A stretch of DNA of 64,000 nt from Pseudomonadota bacterium (GTDB lineage Bacteria > Desulfobacterota > Desulfobacteria > Desulfobacterales > Desulfolunaceae), in assembly GCA_018818835.1 (NCBI GenBank), contig JAHIRD010000070.1:55412-119411 (forward strand), given 5' to 3'. The translations under genes were made by a program, and so were the position numbers. The stretch's first letter is position 1, and the number at the start of each line of letters is the position of its first letter. Below the pieces are notes generated by a model. That model saw only the letters and a list, made by a program, of their open reading frames with translations, searched no databases and was not told the DNA's origin. Shown piece after piece: positions 1 through 9,854 of the stretch.

Positions 1-2091
1 GTGATCGGGACAGTCAAGCTGGATTCTGAAGGCGGTTCGTTTGAATCGTGGATTCAGGCTATGGAGGATACTTTGGGTATAGCTTTTGAGATTGAAATGA
101 CGCTTCATCTCATTGGATTGGTCAACGGAAATCTGTTTGAAGCTGTTGATCAACTCCGAGGCCCTGTTTAAGTTGTTCGAGATCATGGCCGTGGACTCAA
201 GGGCCAGGTTGATGTATGTGTCTAAATCTTTTATTGTGAGTCGGCCCTCTTTTTTTTTAAGTTCGAATTCGGCTGTTTTTTGCTGGAGAAAGGAGGATGC
301 GGTGACACTGATGCCCAGAGGGGTGCTAATTTCATGGGACACACCGGCCACCAGGCTGCCCAGAGCGGCCATTTTTTCAGATTGGATAAGTTGCTCCTGG
401 GTTTTCTGTAGGGCTTCCCAGGATGTTATGGCTTTGCCCTCGGCTTTTTTCCGTTCACTGATATCCCGGGTGACCCCGACAAGACCCACGTAATTCCCTT
501 CAGTGTCCCGGATGAAGGAGACTTTGACTTCTGCCCAGTAATGTGTGCCTGATTTATGAATGTGCTCAAGTTCAAGCAGGATGAATGGGTTATAGGCTTC
601 CATTTTTGTGCCATTGTTTTTCATAAGAGCATCCAAGGTCTGCAAAAGCAGAATCCCGGATTCATGGGTCATGTGAGTGCCAACCGGGCAATTCATCAGC
701 TCATCCATGGAATAGCCGGTCATGGGACAGGCCGACGGACTATAGTAAATGGGCTTCCGGTCCAGGCTTGATGTCCATATCACATCCATGGCGTTCTCGG
801 CCAGAAGCCTGTAGAGCTTTTCACTTTTTAAGAGGGCCTTTACTGCATTTCGCCGTTCTCTGGAAAGGTTATCAAGATCGTATTTGATTAGGGCTATGGC
901 TTCGAAGACATGGCTGAACGGGTGTGCAGAAGGAATCTTTCCCATGGTGCTGTCCAGCCCGTCGATTTCCCAGTTGATATTCCCCAGAAAATGGAGCAAC
1001 TCATCCACATAATGTTCTATCTGAACCGAGAAATGAGGGCTTTTATAGGTAACCAGGTCCTTCCATGATGAAAAAAAATTGTAAGGGGGAATCTGGCCGG
1101 TATGGTGATGATAATCCATGGCTGAGATGGCCATACGAATGGCTTTTTCATAATTTGGAACCACTTGGACCGGACAAATGGGACGTACCAGCCGTTTCCC
1201 CACATTGAGTGAAAATTTTACACCCACGGGGGCATTGAAGGCGATAAACCCTATGATGCGATTTTTATCCACCAGCATTTGTTCGATAAAAAGGTGACGC
1301 ATGTTTTTTGGCGGTGTCCGTGTGGTTCCATAGTCCTTGATTTCAAAAAAAGGCTTATCCGTGCCAAAGGCTTCCTGGATGACGTTCGCCCTCATCTTGA
1401 AAAAACTCTTAAATTCGTCAAAACCAGCACGGCCACAGGGGTCGGCCCAAAGGATGCTGTTGCCGATGATTTTAAATGTGGCAGAATAACCATTGCCGAA
1501 ATCCACCTGGGTCCATTCAGGCCTCGTGTATATGGGTAGACCCGACACAGGGCAGTATTCATCGGTCTCAAACGCGGTGAAGGGCTTGAGGGTGGTGTCC
1601 ACCTGGAGCTGGCTGCTCGCCGGGATATGGGTGTTGATCAGTTTCACGGCCAGATTAACCGCTTCGTCGTAATTATTGACAATGTGGGCTCCGAAGCCCA
1701 CCTGGTTCAGTTTCCGTCCAAGCCGCATGGAGATATTGAACATCAGGGATGTGTTGTAAAAAATATGGCCGAGAACCCCTTTCCGCCTCTGGATGACCCG
1801 TTGATAATTTTTACGGGAAGCCAGTGAAAACCCCGTGCTTTCTTTCATATCAAAGATCTGGACAAAACCTCCGGCTGTATTCAAATATTCGGGAATGATT
1901 TGATCGAAAACATGGGCTGTTTTACGGCTTTCCTGCCGGGTTGAATAACCGTGGATTTCCGCTTTAAGAATCTGGTTTCCCAAAATGGAGATTGCCGCCC
2001 TGTAATTTTTTTCAGGGACGGCAACGTTCCATTCGGGTTTGCCTATAATTTTCAAGCCTGTGATCGGGCAGGTGGATTGAAGCTCATCCAC
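1..2091 (-). CDS. PAS-domain sensor histidine kinase with duplicated N-terminal unit (3' end outside window)
   Basis: The carboxy end lies beyond base 1; 697 residues are visible. Residues about 8-170 and 179-345 are two copies of one unit I do not recognise. Each opens with Cys-Pro-[Ile/Val]-[Thr/Ser]-Gly-Leu followed by Pro-Glu-Trp, and each ends with an Asn-Tyr-x2-Ala helix. A PAS/PAC domain follows (about 422-545, ending [13 protein letters not shown]), then a HisKA helix with [10 protein letters not shown] and the phospho-acceptor His near residue 586. The ATP-binding domain must lie outside the window. No membrane segment is visible, so a cytoplasmic sensor is likely; its ligand is unknown. 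The GTG start is chosen because an AAAGGA box lies just upstream, an in-frame TAG precedes it, and the nearby ATG at 2096 is in another frame. It follows ettA by 37 bases and may be cotranscribed with it. Confidence 0.85.
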   Translation of the reverse strand, partial: MDELQSTCPITGLKIIGKPEWNVAVPEKNYRAAISILGNQILKAEIHGYSTRQESRKTAHVFDQIIPEYLNTAGGFVQIFDMKESTGFSLASRKNYQRVIQRRKGVLGHIFYNTSLMFNISMRLGRKLNQVGFGAHIVNNYDEAVNLAVKLINTHIPASSQLQVDTTLKPFTAFETDEYCPVSGLPIYTRPEWTQVDFGNGYSATFKIIGNSILWADPCGRAGFDEFKSFFKMRANVIQEAFGTDKPFFEIKDYGTTRTPPKNMRHLFIEQMLVDKNRIIGFIAFNAPVGVKFSLNVGKRLVRPICPVQVVPNYEKAIRMAISAMDYHHHTGQIPPYNFFSSWKDLVTYKSPHFSVQIEHYVDELLHFLGNINWEIDGLDSTMGKIPSAHPFSHVFEAIALIKYDLDNLSRERRNAVKALLKSEKLYRLLAENAMDVIWTSSLDRKPIYYSPSACPMTGYSMDELMNCPVGTHMTHESGILLLQTLDALMKNNGTKMEAYNPFILLELEHIHKSGTHYWAEVKVSFIRDTEGNYVGLVGVTRDISERKKAEGKAITSWEALQKTQEQLIQSEKMAALGSLVAGVSHEISTPLGISVTASSFLQQKTAEFELKKKEGRLTIKDLDTYINLALESTAMISNNLNRASELINSFKQISVDQSNEMKRHFNLKSYTQSILHSLNPRFKRTAFRIQLDCPDH

Positions 2092-2128
2092 GGCATTCCT
2101 TTCGTATTTTCCAAGCTAAAGAATGGGT

Positions 2129-3811
2129 TTAACGGGTCATCTGCCTGTATTTGATTCTGTGTGGCTGATCCGCGGCAATGCCTAGACGTTTTTTTCTGTC
2201 TTTTTCGTATTCCGTATAGTTCCCATCAAACCAGATCACCTGACTGTCTCCCTCAAAGGCAAGAATATGAGTGACAATCCTGTCCAGAAACCACCGGTCA
2301 TGGCTGATGACCACGGCGCAGCCTGCAAAATTTTCAAGGGCTTCTTCCAGGGCACGCATGGTGTTGACATCCAGGTCGTTGGTTGGCTCATCCAACAGCA
2401 GGACATTGGCCCCAGTTTTTAAAATTCGAGCCAGATGAACTCGGTTTCTCATACCCCCTGACAGGGTGCTGACTTTCTGTTGCTGATCGGAACCTGAAAA
2501 ATTGAATTTGGACACATAGGCCCTTGAATTCACTTCACGGTTTCCAAGGACCACCGTATCCTGTCCTTCGGCAATGGTTTCCCAGATGGTTTTGTTGGGA
2601 TCAAGTATATCCCGGCTTTGGTCCACATAACCCAGTTTGGCAGTTTGACCGATGGTGATGGTTCCGTTTTCGGCTTTTTCCATCCCGGTGATCAGCTTGA
2701 ACAGGGTCGTTTTCCCGGCGCCATTGGGGCCGATTACACCGATGATGCCTCCAGGGGGCAAGGAAAAATTCATGTTTTCAAAAAGCAGTTTGCCCTCAAA
2801 GGATTTGGAAAGATTTTCAGCCGTGATGACAACATCGCCCAGACGTGGTCCGGGTGGAATATAAATTTCGATTTCCTTTTCTTGTTTTGATACATCTTCG
2901 TTGAGCATTTTTTCATAGGAATTGATACGGGCCTTGGACTTGGTATGGCGGCCTTTGGGGGACAAGCCGATCCATTCGAGTTCTCTCTCAAGGGTTTTCT
3001 GACGCTGGCTCTGGGATTTTTCTTCCTGTTTGAGTCGTTTGCTTTTCTGTTCCAGCCAGGAGGAATAGTTTCCTTTCCAGGGAATGCCCTCGCCACGGTC
3101 AAGTTCGAGAATCCAGCCTGCCACGTTGTCCAGGAAATACCGGTCATGGGTTACGGCAATGACGGTTCCCTCATACCGCTGGAGGTGGTGTTCCAGCCAG
3201 GCAACCGACTCGGCATCCAGATGGTTGGTGGGTTCATCCAGGAGGAGGATGTCGGGTTTTTTCAAAAGCAGCCGACAGAGGGCCACACGCCTTTTTTCTC
3301 CACCTGAGAGCAGGGCTGTTTTTGAATCACCCGGTGGGCAACGAAGGGCGTCCATGGCCATTTCAAGCCTGGAATCCAAATCCCAGGCATCAAGATTGTC
3401 CAGTTTTTCCTGGACATTGCCTTGCCGTGTGATTAGAGCATCCATGGCGTCATCACTCATGGGTTCTGCAAATTTCTCGTTAATGGCCTCGTATTCCTTC
3501 ATCAAGTCCACCACGTCCTGGACCCCTTCCTCGACAAGTTGGCGAACCGTTTTGGCCGGATCAAGGTTAGGCTCCTGCTCAAGAAAGCCCACAGTCAAAC
3601 CCGGTGAAATAATGGTTTCACCGTTGAAGTCCTTGTCCACACCGGCAAGGATGCGTAAGAGTGAGCTTTTCCCCGACCCATTGAGGCCGAGAACACCGAT
3701 TTTGGCTCCGTAGAAATAGGATAAGGAAATATCTTTGATAACCGGTTTTTTGTCATAATACTTACTGACTTTGATCATGGAATAAATGATTTTATTGGGC
3801 TCGTTGGCCAT
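2129..3811 (-). CDS. ettA: Energy-dependent translational throttle protein EttA (ABC-F ATPase)
   Basis: A 560-residue ABC-F protein, close to the usual EttA length of about 555. It has two ABC cassettes, each with a Walker A (GLNGSGKSS near residue 43; GPNGAGKTT near 360), a signature (LSGGEKRR; LSGGMRNR) and a Walker B ending LLLDEPTN. There are no membrane domains. Between the cassettes lies a basic, coiled-coil-like linker (the P-site tRNA-interaction motif of ABC-F factors). The segments DNVAGWILELDRGEGIPW and IPPGPRLGD are hallmarks of EttA rather than Uup or YbiT. Known EttA proteins bind the ribosomal E site and gate the first peptide bonds according to the ATP/ADP ratio. The start has a good AAGGAAGGA ribosome-binding site. 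Confidence 0.95.
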   Translation of the reverse strand: MANEPNKIIYSMIKVSKYYDKKPVIKDISLSYFYGAKIGVLGLNGSGKSSLLRILAGVDKDFNGETIISPGLTVGFLEQEPNLDPAKTVRQLVEEGVQDVVDLMKEYEAINEKFAEPMSDDAMDALITRQGNVQEKLDNLDAWDLDSRLEMAMDALRCPPGDSKTALLSGGEKRRVALCRLLLKKPDILLLDEPTNHLDAESVAWLEHHLQRYEGTVIAVTHDRYFLDNVAGWILELDRGEGIPWKGNYSSWLEQKSKRLKQEEKSQSQRQKTLERELEWIGLSPKGRHTKSKARINSYEKMLNEDVSKQEKEIEIYIPPGPRLGDVVITAENLSKSFEGKLLFENMNFSLPPGGIIGVIGPNGAGKTTLFKLITGMEKAENGTITIGQTAKLGYVDQSRDILDPNKTIWETIAEGQDTVVLGNREVNSRAYVSKFNFSGSDQQQKVSTLSGGMRNRVHLARILKTGANVLLLDEPTNDLDVNTMRALEEALENFAGCAVVISHDRWFLDRIVTHILAFEGDSQVIWFDGNYTEYEKDRKKRLGIAADQPHRIKYRQMTR

Positions 3812-4005
3812 GGTGGTCCTTCCTTTATATGTGTTGAATGCTGTGATTTTTTATATGAAAATACATGTCGACGTACAATATCAAACCCGGCAGAAAGCTG
3901 CAAGTGGCATTGAAATTTGAAGCATTATAAGATTGTATATGTTCTCAGATGTGTGACCCAAGACGAAGATGTGATCATCAAAAACTGGTTCGGTGGTTTT
4001 ATAGC

Positions 4006-4030
4006 ACTTATGAGACGTATGGGACCTATA
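4006..4030. repeat. Short 9-bp-period repeat tract
   Basis: Read on the minus strand this gives successive GTCCCATAC and GTCTCATAA units, the same 9-base unit found at 33761-33795 and, longer, at 37440-37502. It sits in the 295-base spacer between ettA and the amidase gene. I see no gene or convincing terminator in that spacer. Confidence 0.5.
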
Positions 4031-4106
4031 TCATTGCCACAATGATCTCATCCGCACAATCAACTGAGCCAGTCCAGTTTCAGTATCCTGCGTTCTTTTC
4101 CGACTG

Positions 4107-5789
4107 TTAATGTGGACTGGTTTTTTTGATATAGGTCCTAACACCTTCAACAATAGAATCGCAGATTCGGTCCTGGTAGGCGTTGCTCCTTAGGCGGGTG
4201 CATTCCCTTTTATTGCTGATAAACGAGGTTTCAACCAGGATGGCGGGCATGCGTGCTCCGAGCAGGACATAGAATGGCGCTTGTTTGACACCTTTGTTTT
4301 TGACGGAGCTGTATTTTTTTCTCATGCCGGCATAGAGGTCATCCTGGACATAGGTGGCCAGTTTGCTTGATTCTATGATTTTGGTGTTTCGCATCAGACT
4401 GTCCAGGATGGTTTGGAGGTCGCTGATGTTTTTTTCCGAGGTGGCATTTTCCCTGGCGGCAACAGACACCGAATGCTTGTCTTTAGCCAGGTTCAGAAAA
4501 TAGGTTTCTATACCGTAGGCCCGTTTGTCCCGTGAGGCATTGGTGTGGATGGAGATGAACAGATCGGCTTTTTTTCTATTGGCCATCTGGGTTCTCTCTT
4601 CAAGGGTGATGAAGGTGTCATCCGATCGCGTCATGATCACTTCCAGATCCAGCTCTTTCGTCAGCTTTGCGGCCAGTTTTTTTGCAAGGGACAGGACGAT
4701 ATCTTTTTCATAGACCCCTTTGAAATATCCGGGGGCTCCCCGGTCCTGGCCGCCGTGGCCGGGATCAATAACCACCCGCTTGACACCCAGCTGCAATTGT
4801 TTGGCCAGATCCTTGGTATTGATGATGGAGTTGATCGTGGTGCTGGCCACAGTGGTGTCGGTGTCGTCCTGCTCCTGTTCGTCTTCTAACTCGGGTGAAG
4901 AAGATTTTCCCCATACGTCGATGACCACACGGGAGGGACTTCTAAGGGAAAATATTTTATAATCTTTGAAGGTTTTGATGTCGATGGCCACCCTGACTAC
5001 GTTGTTGCTCTGGGCTGCCGTTCTTATCCCCATAACGCGCTCATCATCAATGGTGATATCTGTTTTTGCCTTTGGAGAAAGCTGGCTGTTACGGATATCG
5101 ATATACAGACGTTGGAGTTTGTTGTTTTCAGGGTCTTTTCTTAAAAGTCCATGCTTGTAGGATACGGCATTGTCTGTGTCGATCACGATGCGGGTTCGGG
5201 TGGGCAGGGTGCCAAATCTCAAGTCCTTGACGGTGGTCTGGGACGATCGTGTGTCGGTCTTCGATTGAGTTGTATTTTTGATCGTCTCTTGGACCGGGTT
5301 TCTTGTTTCAGGTTCTTTTTCTTTTTTGACCTGGGGCAGGGCCCTCAATAGCTTGACCGCTTCAAGACTGTATTTGCTTTTTCTGAAATCAGTTGTTTTC
5401 TCAAGGAGTTCTATGGCTTGACTCAGGTCTTCGGACCGTGAGGAATAATTATACAGGTTTTTGCTTAAAAGTCCTGCCATATAGAGACCAGCCGGAGCCC
5501 ATGGCCCGTCGGGCTCCTGATCGTAAACTTTTTTAAAGCCGTTGATGCATGAGACCCATTTATCCCGTCGGCTTTTAAGTTTGGGGCTTTTTAGAAGGGT
5601 ATTGTATGCCTTTTCTGCTTTATAGTAATTGCATTCCGGGGTGGTACACCCGGATGCGGCCAGGACATTCCCTTTGATTCCGGGGCATGACAGAAAAAGG
5701 ATTATAAAAAGGGTCATGACCCAGGTTACGGATTCAAGGGATTTTATAAGGGATCCTATCATAAAAAAACTATTATTCTTCCCAGGCAT
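4107..5789 (-). CDS. N-acetylmuramoyl-L-alanine amidase (AMIN + Amidase_3)
   Basis: Predicted periplasmic zinc amidase that cleaves the MurNAc-L-Ala bond of peptidoglycan, as AmiA/B/C do at division. About 560 residues: a signal-peptide-like hydrophobic segment ending near LAASGC; an alpha-helical TPR-like region (about 45-140) not typical of AmiC; an AMIN targeting domain (about 186-300); and Amidase_3 (about 335-555). In the catalytic domain I see VVIDPGHGGQDRGA, the Glu of the YEKDI segment, SIHTNAS and the late ILVETSFISN, giving the His/Glu/His zinc set and the catalytic Glu. The ATG at 5789 is preferred over ATGs at 5861, 5828 and 5825: it has a GGAA box upstream, lies 19 bases after the mutS stop, and the longer forms would overlap mutS. 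Probably cotranscribed with mutS. Confidence 0.88.
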   Translation of the reverse strand: MPGKNNSFFMIGSLIKSLESVTWVMTLFIILFLSCPGIKGNVLAASGCTTPECNYYKAEKAYNTLLKSPKLKSRRDKWVSCINGFKKVYDQEPDGPWAPAGLYMAGLLSKNLYNYSSRSEDLSQAIELLEKTTDFRKSKYSLEAVKLLRALPQVKKEKEPETRNPVQETIKNTTQSKTDTRSSQTTVKDLRFGTLPTRTRIVIDTDNAVSYKHGLLRKDPENNKLQRLYIDIRNSQLSPKAKTDITIDDERVMGIRTAAQSNNVVRVAIDIKTFKDYKIFSLRSPSRVVIDVWGKSSSPELEDEQEQDDTDTTVASTTINSIINTKDLAKQLQLGVKRVVIDPGHGGQDRGAPGYFKGVYEKDIVLSLAKKLAAKLTKELDLEVIMTRSDDTFITLEERTQMANRKKADLFISIHTNASRDKRAYGIETYFLNLAKDKHSVSVAARENATSEKNISDLQTILDSLMRNTKIIESSKLATYVQDDLYAGMRKKYSSVKNKGVKQAPFYVLLGARMPAILVETSFISNKRECTRLRSNAYQDRICDSIVEGVRTYIKKTSPH

Positions 5790-5808
5790 GGTGACATTCC
5801 ATGACGCG

Positions 5809-8487
5809 TTAACAGTATGAATCATCATGAGATATGTTTTTTGCCTGTTCTTTGAGTTCATTTAATATATTTATGGCATCAAGAGGAGTCATTACAGAAA
5901 TATCGATATTTTGCAACTGTTCTATGACCGGATGAGCCGGTTTTTTAAAAAGACTGAGTTGAATCGGTTTTTTTTGTTTTTCCGATTCCTTGTCCTCGGG
6001 ATGTGCGTTTTTATCCAAGGCTGTTCCAAGACTTTGTCCCAGACTCCGATTTAACCCTTCGGAACCATTTTCAATGGAGGTAAGGACTTTTTTGGCACGA
6101 CGGATAATGGATGCCGGAACACCGGCAAGCCGAGCCACCTGGATACCGTAACTCCGGTTTGTGGAACCTTCCACCAGCTTTCTCAGGAAAATGATAGTGT
6201 CATTCCACTCCTTGACAGCAATGTTGAAATTTTTCACCCGTGGTTTCAGACGGGCAAGGTCTGTCAACTCGTGGTAATGGGTGGCGAACAGGGTTTTAAC
6301 CCCTTTGCCCTGAAGCTCATGGAGATATTCAGCCACGGCCCAGGCAATGGAAAGCCCGTCAAAGGTACTGGTTCCCCGGCCGATTTCATCCATGATGATC
6401 AAGCTGTCAGGTGTGGCGTTATTCATGATGTTGGCGGTTTCTTCCATCTCAACCATGAAGGTGCTTTGTCCCTGGGATAGGTTGTCCAGAGCCCCCACCC
6501 GTGTGAAGATCCTGTCCGTGATGGCAATGGTCGCCGAATTGGCAGGAACAAAGGAGCCGATCTGGGCCATGATGCTGATCAACGCCACCTGGCGTAATAC
6601 GGTGGATTTTCCTGCCATGTTCGGGCCGGTGATCAGCAGTACCTGGTTCTCCTCATTGTCCAGACTGATGGTGTTGGGAACATAACGTTCATTTTTCATC
6701 ATCTGTTCAACCACAGGATGGCGGCCGTCTTCGATATGAATTTTACCCAGGGTGTTGATGTCCGGCCGTATATAGCGGTTGTGGTCGGCAATTTCGGAAA
6801 GGTTGAGCAGAACATCCACCAGGGCCAGATGACGGGAAACCGCCTGGATGGACGGGATATGTCCAAGGACCTCATTTTTAATGGCGGTGTAAATCTCGTA
6901 TTCACGACTGCATCGCTTTTCCTGGGCTTCAAGTACCCTGACTTCGAAATCTTTCAGGTCTTCCGTGATGTAACGTTCCGCATTGACCAGGGTCTGCTTC
7001 CGGATATAATGGGCAGGCGCATCTTTGGCCTGGCCTTTTGAAAGTTCGATAAAATATCCGAAGACTCTATTGTATTTGACTTTGAGGGAGCTGAGTCCGG
7101 TCTGTTTTTTTTCGCGTGTCTCCAGCTCGGCAATAAAACTTTTACTGTCCCTACTGAGTCTGATCAGCTCATCCACGTCAGGATCATATCCTGTTTTGAT
7201 GATGCCCCCCTCGGTGACAAGGGGCGGGGCGTCTTCCCGGATGGCTCGTTCTATGATGTCTTCAAGGGTTTGCAGGGGCTTGATATCCACCGATGAATGG
7301 AGCAGGGGCGATGCAAAGCCATGGATTCCCCTAAACACGTCCGGAAGGACAGAAAGAGACTGTTTGAGTGCCGTGAGGTCTCGTGCATTGGACTGACCCA
7401 TGGCAATTTTACTGGATAGCCTTTCCAGGTCATACATTGATTTCAGCGACGTTCTGATAGACTGCCTTAAAGGGATATTATTTTTAGCCTCTTCCACCGC
7501 ATCCAGACGTTCCCGGATGGCCTTTTCATGGATCAGGGGATATTTCAGCCAGGTTTTGATCAACCGACTTCCCATGGACGTGACGGTTTTGTCTATAACA
7601 CTCAAAAGGGTCCCCTGGCGGGTTCCGTTCCGGATATTGTGGGTCAGCTCAAGATTCCGGCAGCTTGAATCATCAATGATCATATGATCACTCAACTGGT
7701 AGGTTTCAATACCTTCGAGGTGTTCAATTTTTCGAAGCTGGGTTTCCCGGACATAAAAAAGAAGGGCGCCGGCAGCCCCCACGCCCGCCTTTAGATTTTC
7801 GCAGCCAAAGCCTTCCAGGGATCGGGTGTTGAACTGTTCAATGATTCGATCACGCCCCCGTTTGTATTCAAATTCCCGGTCATCCAAAAATGTGATGGCC
7901 GTCTTTGATAAAGACGCAGCAATTTTTGAAAAAGAATGGTGATTCTTAAATGATTCGGACAAAAGAACTTCGCTGGGAGATAATTTTAAGGTTTCATCCA
8001 GGAGGGATTTGAAATCCGGTGACTCGGAAAGTCTGAACAGACCCGTTGAAATATCCAGACAAGCCAGACCCGATATGCCGTTTTTTCTGACAAGGGAGAG
8101 GATGAAATTGTTTGAACTGGCGTCCAGGAGGGTGTTGTCCAGAATCATGCCGGGTGTGATAATACGAACCACTTCACGTTTGACAAGGCCTTTGGCTGTG
8201 GCAGGATCTTCGACCTGCTCACAGACCGATACTTTCCGACCGCTTGAAATAAGACGGGCAATATAGTTATCTGCCGCCTTGACCGGAACACCGCACATGG
8301 GAATGGGGAAGTCGGATTTTTTGTCTCGGGACGTCAGGGTGATTTCGAGGATTTCCGAGGCTTCCTTTGCATCGTCGAAAAACATCTCGTAAAAATCACC
8401 CATTCGGTAGAACAAGATGGAATCAGGGTGTTTCTCCTTGATTCTTAAATACTGGGCCATCATGGGTGTGGCTGTTTGTTGGGTCAT
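5809..8487 (-). CDS. mutS: DNA mismatch repair protein MutS
   Basis: 892 residues, slightly longer than the usual 850-880. The N-terminal mismatch-recognition domain has the FYRMGDFYEMF motif, whose Phe stacks on the mispaired base and whose Glu contacts it. Connector, lever and clamp domains follow. The ATPase domain carries GPNMAGKST (around residue 620), STFMVEMEET, the Walker B IIMDEIGRGTST and TLFATHYHEL. The C-terminal tail (LSLFKKPAHP and helices to the end) matches the MutS tetramerisation region. It recognises mismatches and recruits MutL, which is not in this window. No clear Shine-Dalgarno box precedes the ATG; a LapA-like gene ends 27 bases upstream. Confidence 0.97.
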   Translation of the reverse strand: MTQQTATPMMAQYLRIKEKHPDSILFYRMGDFYEMFFDDAKEASEILEITLTSRDKKSDFPIPMCGVPVKAADNYIARLISSGRKVSVCEQVEDPATAKGLVKREVVRIITPGMILDNTLLDASSNNFILSLVRKNGISGLACLDISTGLFRLSESPDFKSLLDETLKLSPSEVLLSESFKNHHSFSKIAASLSKTAITFLDDREFEYKRGRDRIIEQFNTRSLEGFGCENLKAGVGAAGALLFYVRETQLRKIEHLEGIETYQLSDHMIIDDSSCRNLELTHNIRNGTRQGTLLSVIDKTVTSMGSRLIKTWLKYPLIHEKAIRERLDAVEEAKNNIPLRQSIRTSLKSMYDLERLSSKIAMGQSNARDLTALKQSLSVLPDVFRGIHGFASPLLHSSVDIKPLQTLEDIIERAIREDAPPLVTEGGIIKTGYDPDVDELIRLSRDSKSFIAELETREKKQTGLSSLKVKYNRVFGYFIELSKGQAKDAPAHYIRKQTLVNAERYITEDLKDFEVRVLEAQEKRCSREYEIYTAIKNEVLGHIPSIQAVSRHLALVDVLLNLSEIADHNRYIRPDINTLGKIHIEDGRHPVVEQMMKNERYVPNTISLDNEENQVLLITGPNMAGKSTVLRQVALISIMAQIGSFVPANSATIAITDRIFTRVGALDNLSQGQSTFMVEMEETANIMNNATPDSLIIMDEIGRGTSTFDGLSIAWAVAEYLHELQGKGVKTLFATHYHELTDLARLKPRVKNFNIAVKEWNDTIIFLRKLVEGSTNRSYGIQVARLAGVPASIIRRAKKVLTSIENGSEGLNRSLGQSLGTALDKNAHPEDKESEKQKKPIQLSLFKKPAHPVIEQLQNIDISVMTPLDAINILNELKEQAKNISHDDSYC

Positions 8488-8514
8488 AACGCGTTGTTTA
8501 AATAATACCTTTTT

Positions 8515-8904
8515 TTAACCTTGCACTGCTGTATTTTCTTCAGGGAGATTTATTTCCATAGAGGCCTCAGGAGTCGGACGGACATGGTTCCTCTTGAGAA
8601 ATTCGACTTCTTTGTTCAAAGAAGAAAGTTTTTCCATCTGGGATGACACCGTGTTTTTCAAGGTGTCAATTTTCTTTTTGGCATGGAAACGCGCCATGAG
8701 TCCACTGAACGAGGCAATCAGATAGCCTGATAAAAAGAAACCCAGAAGGTATAAGCCGTTTTCAATGGCCGGTATTTCATAGACTTTGTAAATCAGATTG
8801 ACAACCAGGGCATGCTTGGTGCTGAAAAAAATCCAGTTCCCCTTGATCATGATTCCCAATGCTGCGATAAGAAGAAAAAAGAAGGCTATTTTAAACTTTT
8901 TCAT
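8515..8904 (-). CDS. LapA-domain inner-membrane protein
   Basis: A 129-residue protein with two hydrophobic segments (about 5-25 and 50-72) followed by a basic stretch and a coiled coil (about 75-105). This is the LapA/DUF1049 layout, found in proteins linked to lipopolysaccharide assembly control in E. coli. The match is by architecture more than by strong motif, so function is only suggested. AGGAGA sits seven bases before the ATG. It lies 27 bases upstream of mutS on the same strand and could head the mutS-amidase transcript. Confidence 0.7.
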   Translation of the reverse strand: MKKFKIAFFFLLIAALGIMIKGNWIFFSTKHALVVNLIYKVYEIPAIENGLYLLGFFLSGYLIASFSGLMARFHAKKKIDTLKNTVSSQMEKLSSLNKEVEFLKRNHVRPTPEASMEINLPEENTAVQG

Positions 8905-9070
8905 TATTAATCTCCTGTTCCAATCACATCCGTGCTCACGAAAGTTAAAATAGATACCATAAAACTATGAGAAAGCCAATCATGGAATCCGGCTTATTTT
9001 TAGCATGCGCTAAATATTTACAGGCTCATCAAATGTGATGCTTATGAATACATGTTGAATCTATAAAACG

Positions 9071-9086
9071 AAACGATTGATCGTTT
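9071..9086 (-). terminator. Possible short intrinsic terminator after UPF0280 gene
   Basis: AAACGA and TCGTTT flank a four-base loop. On the minus strand the stem is followed by CGTTTTAT. The stem is short and AT-rich, so this is tentative. Confidence 0.35.
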
Positions 9087-9112
9087 TCAATTACGCTTTT
9101 CCTGAATAAAAT

Positions 9113-9850
9113 TCAAGCCTTTTTTGACAGGCTCACCAGTTCGACGTCGCCCCATAGACCCACTTTTGATCCCACAATGATCACGATTCCCTGGACCCCC
9201 CGGATGCTTTTACCAAAGGCAATGGCGGAATCTATATCCTTTTCCATGGAGACCCTGTTTCCAATGGAGGTCGCCGCTGCATCGGCAAGGAGCGCTGAAT
9301 CCGAAACAATGCAGACGGCATCGGATGATCCGAAGCTCAATGAATGGCCCACGGTACCCGATGAGGTGCATACGGAAAATGGTCTGTTTTTTCGATCCAT
9401 GACAAGACCGATTTTCATGCTGAGAGGTGATGTGCCCGCATAAATTCCAATGGTTACAGGCCTCTTTGTCCGGATAAAAATATCCCCCCCGTTTTCGATG
9501 ATGATTTCACTGGAAAAGGCAAGAAGTTCACGCCCCACATATTCGGCCAGGGCTCCGGCCACCGATGCCATGGGGCCCACGCCCGCATCCCTTGACGCTG
9601 CAATCATATCCCGAATGATCTTGGGGGCAGGGCCCTTGGATGGAAATGGGGCCAGGGTGGTTGCAAATTCAGGATACTGGCTGATATAGGATTCGATATA
9701 GCCCCTGTGGCAGAGCAGTTGCTCCGTGGCCTGCTTTTGCAGATTGTGTTCTGCAAGAATCTGGAGATTGGTCTGGCAACAGGTGACGGAGAAAGGCAAA
9801 AGGCCCGGACGGTCCACGCGACGTCGGTATATATGGCGGTTTTCAAACAT
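9113..9850 (-). CDS. UPF0280 family protein (ApbE-like fold)
   Basis: 245 residues matching the UPF0280 family, distant relatives of the ApbE flavin transferases. Visible family features are GVGPMASVAGALAEYVG (about 90-107), IIENGGDIFI (about 117-126), SSGTVGHSLSFG (about 165-176) and ADAAATSIGN (about 190-199). The reaction is not established for this family. It begins four bases after the upstream dNTPase stop with no clear ribosome-binding site, so translational coupling is likely. Confidence 0.8.
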   Translation of the reverse strand: MFENRHIYRRRVDRPGLLPFSVTCCQTNLQILAEHNLQKQATEQLLCHRGYIESYISQYPEFATTLAPFPSKGPAPKIIRDMIAASRDAGVGPMASVAGALAEYVGRELLAFSSEIIIENGGDIFIRTKRPVTIGIYAGTSPLSMKIGLVMDRKNRPFSVCTSSGTVGHSLSFGSSDAVCIVSDSALLADAAATSIGNRVSMEKDIDSAIAFGKSIRGVQGIVIIVGSKVGLWGDVELVSLSKKA

Positions 9851-9854
9851 TTTT

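Noticed and set aside
113..1827. Plus-strand ORFs in the first 2 kb
   Set aside because: They lie opposite the histidine kinase, whose minus-strand frame is open for all 697 codons with clear PAS and HisKA motifs.
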